From NCBI RefSeq assembly GCF_008065135.1, contig NZ_CP042914.1:1302001-1366000 (forward strand): a stretch of 64,000 nt of DNA, written 5' to 3'. Positions 61,029 through 64,000 of this stretch are shown here, piece after piece. Every line of letters starts with the position of its first letter. Position 1 is the stretch's first letter. A model generated the notes under the pieces. That model saw only the letters and a program-made list of their open reading frames with translations. It was not told where the DNA came from and searched no databases. Position numbers and translations under genes: made by a program. Source of the stretch: Roseimaritima ulvae (GTDB taxonomy: Bacteria > Planctomycetota > Planctomycetia > Pirellulales > Pirellulaceae).

Positions 61029-61038
61029 GGGCGCCCCG

Positions 61039-63357
61039 CTAGTGTTGCGGGACGACAACCCTCCGTAACCACTGAGGCAAGTAGGTCCGCGTTTTATTGA
61101 GCACGATCCCAATCACTTCCGTGTTACTTTCGGACAACCGCCGCAGCAGACGTTCAGCGCCGTCCAGTTGAGTGACCTCCGATTCAACGACCACCAACAC
61201 GCAATCGAGATGTTGAGCCAAAGAGATCGTTTGATCGGGTTGGCCGGCGGCCGGTAAGTCGACGATCAATAGATCACAGTCGTGTTGATAGGCCTTGAGG
61301 GCTTGCGCGATGTCGGCCGCACCGGCCTGGATTTCAGCCTCGTTGCCGTCGGCCGCCGAAGCGATCAGATCGATCGGCGCGTTCTTGGCCTTCTGCAGGC
61401 ACTCGTCGTGCGAGGCGGTTCCGCTGACCAGTTCGAGCAAGCCGGGGGTGCCGTTGAGTCCAAATTTTTTGGACACCGATCGTTGCCGCGTATCGGCATC
61501 GACCAGCATCGTCTTCAAGCGGCAATCGGTGCTGCCGACTTCGGCCAGATGAGCGGCCAAGGTACTGGCACCGGCGCCGACATCGATGCCGATAATGCCC
61601 AGCGACTGACCGCGCGTGCGTTGACGGCGATGTTGGTTAAGCAGACATTCAGCGACCAAGGTTTGGCATTGTTGACGGTAGCGGTTGGCCTCCTTCAGGC
61701 GAGGCGAATCGATGTGTGCAATCCGCGGAATGTTGGCGACCACGGGAAAGCCCAGATGGTTTTCGATGTCCTCCTGGGTACGCAGCGACGAGGTCGTGAC
61801 TTCGCGAACCAACGACAGCCCCAGGCCGGTGGCCAATCCCAGCACCAGGAACCCAGCAGCCAAAACATTTTTCTTGGGGCTGACGGCTCTCTCGACGAAG
61901 CTGGCCGGTTGAAAGACGTGGACGTTGGAGATTTTGTCGGTTCGCAACTGCTCGATGACGCGTGCTTCTTCGCGTTTTTCACGGAGCATCAGCAGGCTGG
62001 TTTCCGCCAACTGGATGTCTCGTTTGGTCTGGGCCAAGTGACGTGCGTTGTCTAATAAAGCGTCGACCTGCCGTTCCAGTTCGCCGCGTTGTTGCTGTTT
62101 CTTTTCGATCATCGAACGCAGCCCGACGATCTTGGTTTGTTGGCGTTGCAGATCTTCTTCCATCCGCAGTTTGGCAGGATTGGGGGTGGTGTTTTCGTCG
62201 ACCTGTTCGCTTTTCAATTGGGCCAGTATTTTACGCGCCCCGGCCAGTTGGCCGCGGATCTGTTTCAGTTCCGGATGGTTGGCCGTGCGATTGGCGGCCA
62301 GGTTCTGTTCAGCCAACTCCAGTTCGTAGATCCGCTGCCGCATCCCGCTCCAGGTCGAGTCGGATTTGGAAGCCACGATTTCGTCGTCGCTGGCGGCGAT
62401 TTGCGTTTTCAGATCCTGAACTTCGCTGATCGCCTGATTCAATTCTCCGGACGCCATCACCAGATCGCGATCGATGCCGCCCAGTTGTTGGGTCAGCAGT
62501 TCACGACTGGCCTCGATGGACACGATCTTACGTTTCTGCATGAACTGGCTTTGGGCGGCCACCATTTCATTTAACTCCGCCTCGACTTCGGCCGCCTGTT
62601 GTTCGAAGAAACCGAAGGAGCCCTGGGTGTGGGCGCTGCGGATGTGTTCTTCCATAAACACTTGGGTCACGGTGTCGGCGATCGTTTGCGCCATCTCCGG
62701 AGTCTCCGAAAGGGCTTCAATCGCGATCACCGTCGACTTGCTGGGTGAGCGGATGTCGAGGGAATCTTGCAGCGTCATCACGGCCAGTTCGCGGTCGCTG
62801 ATGTCGTCTTTTAGCCCTGCGAACTTCAGTGCATGAAAAGCGGCATCGCCGACGAAGGTTTGGGCTTTCGACAACAGGCCCGGCGGCGCGGCAGGCGTGG
62901 GCGAATCCGGCGAGGGGGGCAACTGGCCGTCGAGGACGGCGGCTGGGCCCAAACGGTCGACCACGGTTTCGGCAAGTTGGCGACTGTTCAGCACCTCCAA
63001 CGCGGAAACGATCTCTTCTTCCTGCGTTTTTTGCAGCATCAATGTGGCGCTGGTCGTGGCCGTGGGGTCCAGCGAAACGCTTTCGTGGCCGACGCGGATT
63101 CGCAGTTTGGACGTCGACATGTAGGTTCGCGGGCATAGCACGATCGCCAACCAACCGGCGAGAATCCCCAATAACAGGCAACCGAGAATCAGTCGCTTGT
63201 GCATGAAGGGAACTTCTAGATAAGACGCGATGCCATTGCTGCGGGCACCGCCACGTTCGACCCACAGGGGCGCGGCGGGGGCCAACAGCGTGGGATCGGT
63301 TGCCGGGTCGACCACGTTGGGGTCTGCCTGGGTGATGATATGCTCAGACCGATTCAC
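61039..63357 (-). CDS. Wzc-like polysaccharide co-polymerase, degenerate kinase domain
   Basis: The 772-residue protein sets glycan chain length or export. It has an N-terminal membrane helix (LILGCLLLGILAGWLAIVL), a large Wzz-type periplasmic coiled-coil region and a second helix (LAAGFLVLGLATGLGLSLV). A cytoplasmic BY-kinase-type domain follows. In that domain the Walker A reads GAGAST, with Ala where the ATP-binding Lys should be. A' (VDADTRQRS) and B (LLIVDLPAAG) motifs are recognisable, and the usual C-terminal Tyr cluster is absent. A kinase-dead co-polymerase is predicted. The GTG start at 63357 has AGGAA 7 bases upstream and overlaps the DegT gene by 14 bases. Confidence 0.88.
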   Translation of the reverse strand: MNRSEHIITQADPNVVDPATDPTLLAPAAPLWVERGGARSNGIASYLEVPFMHKRLILGCLLLGILAGWLAIVLCPRTYMSTSKLRIRVGHESVSLDPTATTSATLMLQKTQEEEIVSALEVLNSRQLAETVVDRLGPAAVLDGQLPPSPDSPTPAAPPGLLSKAQTFVGDAAFHALKFAGLKDDISDRELAVMTLQDSLDIRSPSKSTVIAIEALSETPEMAQTIADTVTQVFMEEHIRSAHTQGSFGFFEQQAAEVEAELNEMVAAQSQFMQKRKIVSIEASRELLTQQLGGIDRDLVMASGELNQAISEVQDLKTQIAASDDEIVASKSDSTWSGMRQRIYELELAEQNLAANRTANHPELKQIRGQLAGARKILAQLKSEQVDENTTPNPAKLRMEEDLQRQQTKIVGLRSMIEKKQQQRGELERQVDALLDNARHLAQTKRDIQLAETSLLMLREKREEARVIEQLRTDKISNVHVFQPASFVERAVSPKKNVLAAGFLVLGLATGLGLSLVREVTTSSLRTQEDIENHLGFPVVANIPRIAHIDSPRLKEANRYRQQCQTLVAECLLNQHRRQRTRGQSLGIIGIDVGAGASTLAAHLAEVGSTDCRLKTMLVDADTRQRSVSKKFGLNGTPGLLELVSGTASHDECLQKAKNAPIDLIASAADGNEAEIQAGAADIAQALKAYQHDCDLLIVDLPAAGQPDQTISLAQHLDCVLVVVESEVTQLDGAERLLRRLSESNTEVIGIVLNKTRTYLPQWLRRVVVPQH

Positions 63358-64000
63358 GGGCGGGTTCCTGTTGGGAGACAAAAGCCCCGATGGCCGCTGC
63401 GACGCGAGCGACCTGATCACGTGTGATTTCCGGATACATCGGCAGCGAAACGATTTCGTCGGCGACGCGGCTGCAGACCGGCAGGTCCAGCGGCAGCGTA
63501 GGAGCGTCAACAAAGGGGGCGGCCGTGCACAGCGGGTGCGGATAATGAACACCGCAAAAAATGTTTTGTTCGGCTAGGGCGGCGATCAATTGGTCACGGT
63601 TGGCGACGCGGATCACAAACAGGTGATACACGTGACGCGCCTGCTCGTGGGCCACGGGCAATTCGACATCCACGTCCGCCAAAGCTTCGCGGTACCACTG
63701 GGCCGCGGTGCGACGTTGTTCGGTCCAGGTTTCCAGGTGCTGCATTTTGGATAACAGCACGCAGGCCTGCAGGGTATCGAGGCGGCAATTGTATCCCAAC
63801 AGCTCGTGGCGGTTCTTTTGCTGTTGACCGTAGTTGCGGAGCATCCGCAGTTTGTCCGCCAATTGAGGATCGTTGCTAACCGCTGCTCCTCCATCGCCGA
63901 ATGCGCCCAGGTTTTTGCCGGGGTAAAAACTGAAGCAGCCGATGTCGCAGAACGAGCCGCAACGCTGGCCGTTCCATTGGGCCCCATGAGCCTGAGCGGC
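63344..64000 (-). CDS. DegT/DnrJ/EryC1/StrS aminotransferase, partial
   Basis: The gene runs off the window edge; the 218 visible residues are the C-terminal part of a PLP-dependent nucleotide-sugar aminotransferase. The PLP Lys is in SFYPGKNLGAFGDGGA, followed by LRNYGQ and YNCRLDTLQA. The C-terminal GVHYPHPLCTAAPF and LPMYPEIT complete the pattern. Such enzymes make amino sugars for surface glycans. The family usually has about 370 residues, so about 150 lie outside. It overlaps the co-polymerase gene by 14 bases. Confidence 0.93.
   Translation of the reverse strand, partial: AAQAHGAQWNGQRCGSFCDIGCFSFYPGKNLGAFGDGGAAVSNDPQLADKLRMLRNYGQQQKNRHELLGYNCRLDTLQACVLLSKMQHLETWTEQRRTAAQWYREALADVDVELPVAHEQARHVYHLFVIRVANRDQLIAALAEQNIFCGVHYPHPLCTAAPFVDAPTLPLDLPVCSRVADEIVSLPMYPEITRDQVARVAAAIGAFVSQQEPARESV

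Noticed and set aside
63613-63987. Minus-strand 124-residue ORF at the window edge
   Set aside because: It is an alternative frame of the DegT aminotransferase, whose own frame continues to the window edge with the PLP Lys motif.

Overview
The window reads as a chromosome segment of a planctomycete, most likely a Pirellulaceae relative of Rhodopirellula or Roseimaritima. The evidence is a set of C1-transfer genes (fhcA, fhcD, fhcC), a giant secreted protein with the planctomycete N-terminal LEPRLMLA motif plus a dockerin, a sulfatase, a Tat-exported Gfo/Idh/MocA oxidoreductase, a DUF2062 protein and several families of short dispersed palindromic repeats. Codon use is GC-rich throughout except in the 32.8-36 kb stretch, which is visibly AT-richer. 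This identification is inference; no marker gene was searched.

Region 1 (0-16 kb, mostly + strand) holds housekeeping and family-typical genes: fabH, a translationally overlapping HD-GYP/PilZ pair for c-di-GMP signalling, a TPR lipoprotein, an oxidoreductase, a shortened FAD amine-oxidase homologue, an M16 peptidase homologue without its zinc motif, a membrane spermidine-synthase-like protein, an FG-GAP protein and oligoendopeptidase F. Region 2 (16-20 kb) has a tandem palindromic repeat and the overlapping fhcA-fhcD-fhcC operon. Region 3 (20-32.8 kb) has a hybrid histidine kinase overlapping a 2565-residue secreted protein, ppnP, a tRNA-Leu(CAA) with a terminator, and a sulfatase.

Region 4 (32.8-38.4 kb) is accessory DNA. 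Small unrelated genes (ankyrin, GNAT, short membrane proteins) are separated by four copies of an about 75-bp repeat that resembles planctomycete integron attC sites. A DUF4345-like gene is flanked by direct repeats, and a nested palindrome of about 300 bp follows.

Region 5 (38.4-64 kb, all - strand) is a surface glycan and small-molecule cluster. Read in the direction of transcription it is: DegT aminotransferase, Wzc-like co-polymerase with a degenerate Walker A, O-antigen ligase/polymerase, Wzx flippase, family 2 glycosyltransferase, asparagine-synthetase homologue, family 4 glycosyltransferase, carbamoyltransferase, SxtJ, DUF5989, SGNH hydrolase, a second asparagine-synthetase homologue, family 4 glycosyltransferase and polysaccharide deacetylase. 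It ends with a two-protein assembly line, KS-AT followed by ACP-aminotransferase-thioesterase, in which the thioesterase nucleophile appears to be Cys. The tailoring block (45.5-57 kb) is bracketed by inverted copies of a repeat of about 100 bp. The most interesting candidate system is the two-gene assembly line, predicted to make and release a beta-amino acyl product, beside a carbamoylation/amidation glycan locus.
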